Below are positions 39,592-39,973 of a DNA stretch of 39,973 bases, in pieces; position 1 is the first letter of the stretch; the number at the start of each line of letters is the position of its first letter. The notes beneath the pieces are model-generated. The model saw only the letters and a program-made list of their open reading frames with translations, was not told where the DNA came from and did not search any database. Position numbers and translations under genes: made by a program. This DNA is from Clostridiales bacterium (lineage in GTDB: Bacteria; Bacillota; Clostridia; HGM11327), in assembly GCA_015056475.1 (NCBI GenBank), contig SVGF01000006.1:1-39973 (forward strand), read 5' to 3'.

Positions 39592-39969
39592 ATGAGATCT
39601 CTCGGTTTTGTAGAAGTGTCCGGTGTGGTTGCCGCAGTTGACGCTCTTGATATCATGTGCAAGACTGCAAGCGTCAATCTTGTGACATGGGAGCGAAAGC
39701 TCGGCGGCCGATTGGTCACAATGATCATTGAAGGAAGCGTTTCGGACGTGAGAGAAGCTGTTGAAGCTGCAAGGGAAAACTGCATTGGCGGTGTAAAGTC
39801 AGCAAACGTGATAGCTAATCCGCACGAGGAAACAATAAGATTGGTTGAGCTGAGCGCGTCAAGGCTCAACAAAAAGAAGGCAGTTGCTGAGGTAGTTGAG
39901 GAGCCTGCTCCGCAAAAACCTGCAACACCAAAAAAGACAACAACAAGAAAACCAAAAGCAAACGGTTAA
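39592..39969 (+). CDS. BMC-H shell protein with basic C-terminal tail
   Basis: This 125-residue protein has a BMC-H core (LGFVEVSGVVAAVDALDIMC through VIANPHEETIRLVE, about 1-88). A hydrophilic extension of roughly 35 residues follows, rich in Pro, Thr and Lys (EEPAPQKPATPKKTTTRKP). The pore-region loop differs from that of the canonical protein (WERKLGGR). The tail may hang from the shell face and bind cargo, nucleic acid or the cell's positioning machinery. The stop codon lies at 39967-39969, just before the window ends, so the gene is complete. The operon surely continues beyond. Confidence 0.92.
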   Translation: MRSLGFVEVSGVVAAVDALDIMCKTASVNLVTWERKLGGRLVTMIIEGSVSDVREAVEAARENCIGGVKSANVIANPHEETIRLVELSASRLNKKKAVAEVVEEPAPQKPATPKKTTTRKPKANG

Positions 39970-39973
39970 AAGC

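Noticed and set aside
1-39973. CRISPR arrays, prophage or insertion sequences
   Set aside because: No regularly spaced direct repeats, integrases, transposases or phage structural genes are visible.

Overview
The window reads as a chromosomal segment of an anaerobic, plant-glycan-degrading gut or rumen Clostridia bacterium. Evidence: a spore-engulfment protein (SpoIIP), glycyl-radical enzymology, AGGAG-type ribosome binding sites, many near-consensus TTGACA-17-TATAAT promoters, and moderate GC content. I see no tRNA, rRNA, CRISPR array, phage module or transposase. I cannot name the species.

Layout. 1-355: structured repeat, two terminators, a strong promoter. 367-2846: tyrosine phosphatase, hemolysin-III membrane protein (minus), and a thioredoxin paired with a 65-residue ferredoxin:thioredoxin-reductase-like protein. 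2897-6980 (minus): putative glycosidase, thiamine pyrophosphokinase, and a membrane protein resembling an M50 protease without its HExxH. 7162-9372: GH78 alpha-L-rhamnosidase. 9458-15123: an unusual operon behind a perfect promoter and a probable attenuator. It has a branched-chain-amino-acid-rich leader peptide, a LeuA-like protein lacking all predicted metal ligands, a sugar-isomerase-like TIM barrel fused to an acyl-CoA ligase, an amidohydrolase and a GNAT acetyltransferase. 15427-17284 (minus): an unknown protein and SpoIIP. 17457-18809: CNNM/CBS transporter-like protein. 18932-19006: a perfect cloverleaf palindrome. 19057-24186 (minus): GH106-like enzyme and two paralogous SGNH esterases. 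24360-26129: parallel beta-helix protein and a small membrane protein. 26257-29357: deoD-deoB-cdd-udp nucleoside salvage. 29433-31465: tandem duplicated alpha/beta hydrolases. 31563-31799: XRE regulator. 32022-39969: glycyl-radical bacterial microcompartment (GRM) locus, continuing past the window.

How it fits together (inference). GH78, GH106, the beta-helix protein and the esterases would release L-rhamnose (or fucose) and strip acyl groups from imported pectin-like oligosaccharides. None has an evident signal peptide, so they probably act in the cytoplasm. The sugar phosphate would be cleaved by the microcompartment-targeted class II aldolase to DHAP and lactaldehyde. Lactaldehyde is reduced to 1,2-propanediol and dehydrated by the glycyl-radical propanediol dehydratase inside the shell. 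The aldehyde dehydrogenase, vertex proteins and sugar kinase expected for such a locus are not in the window.

The most novel part is 9458-15123. I cannot match that gene combination to a described pathway, and its LeuA-like member cannot be an ordinary isopropylmalate synthase.
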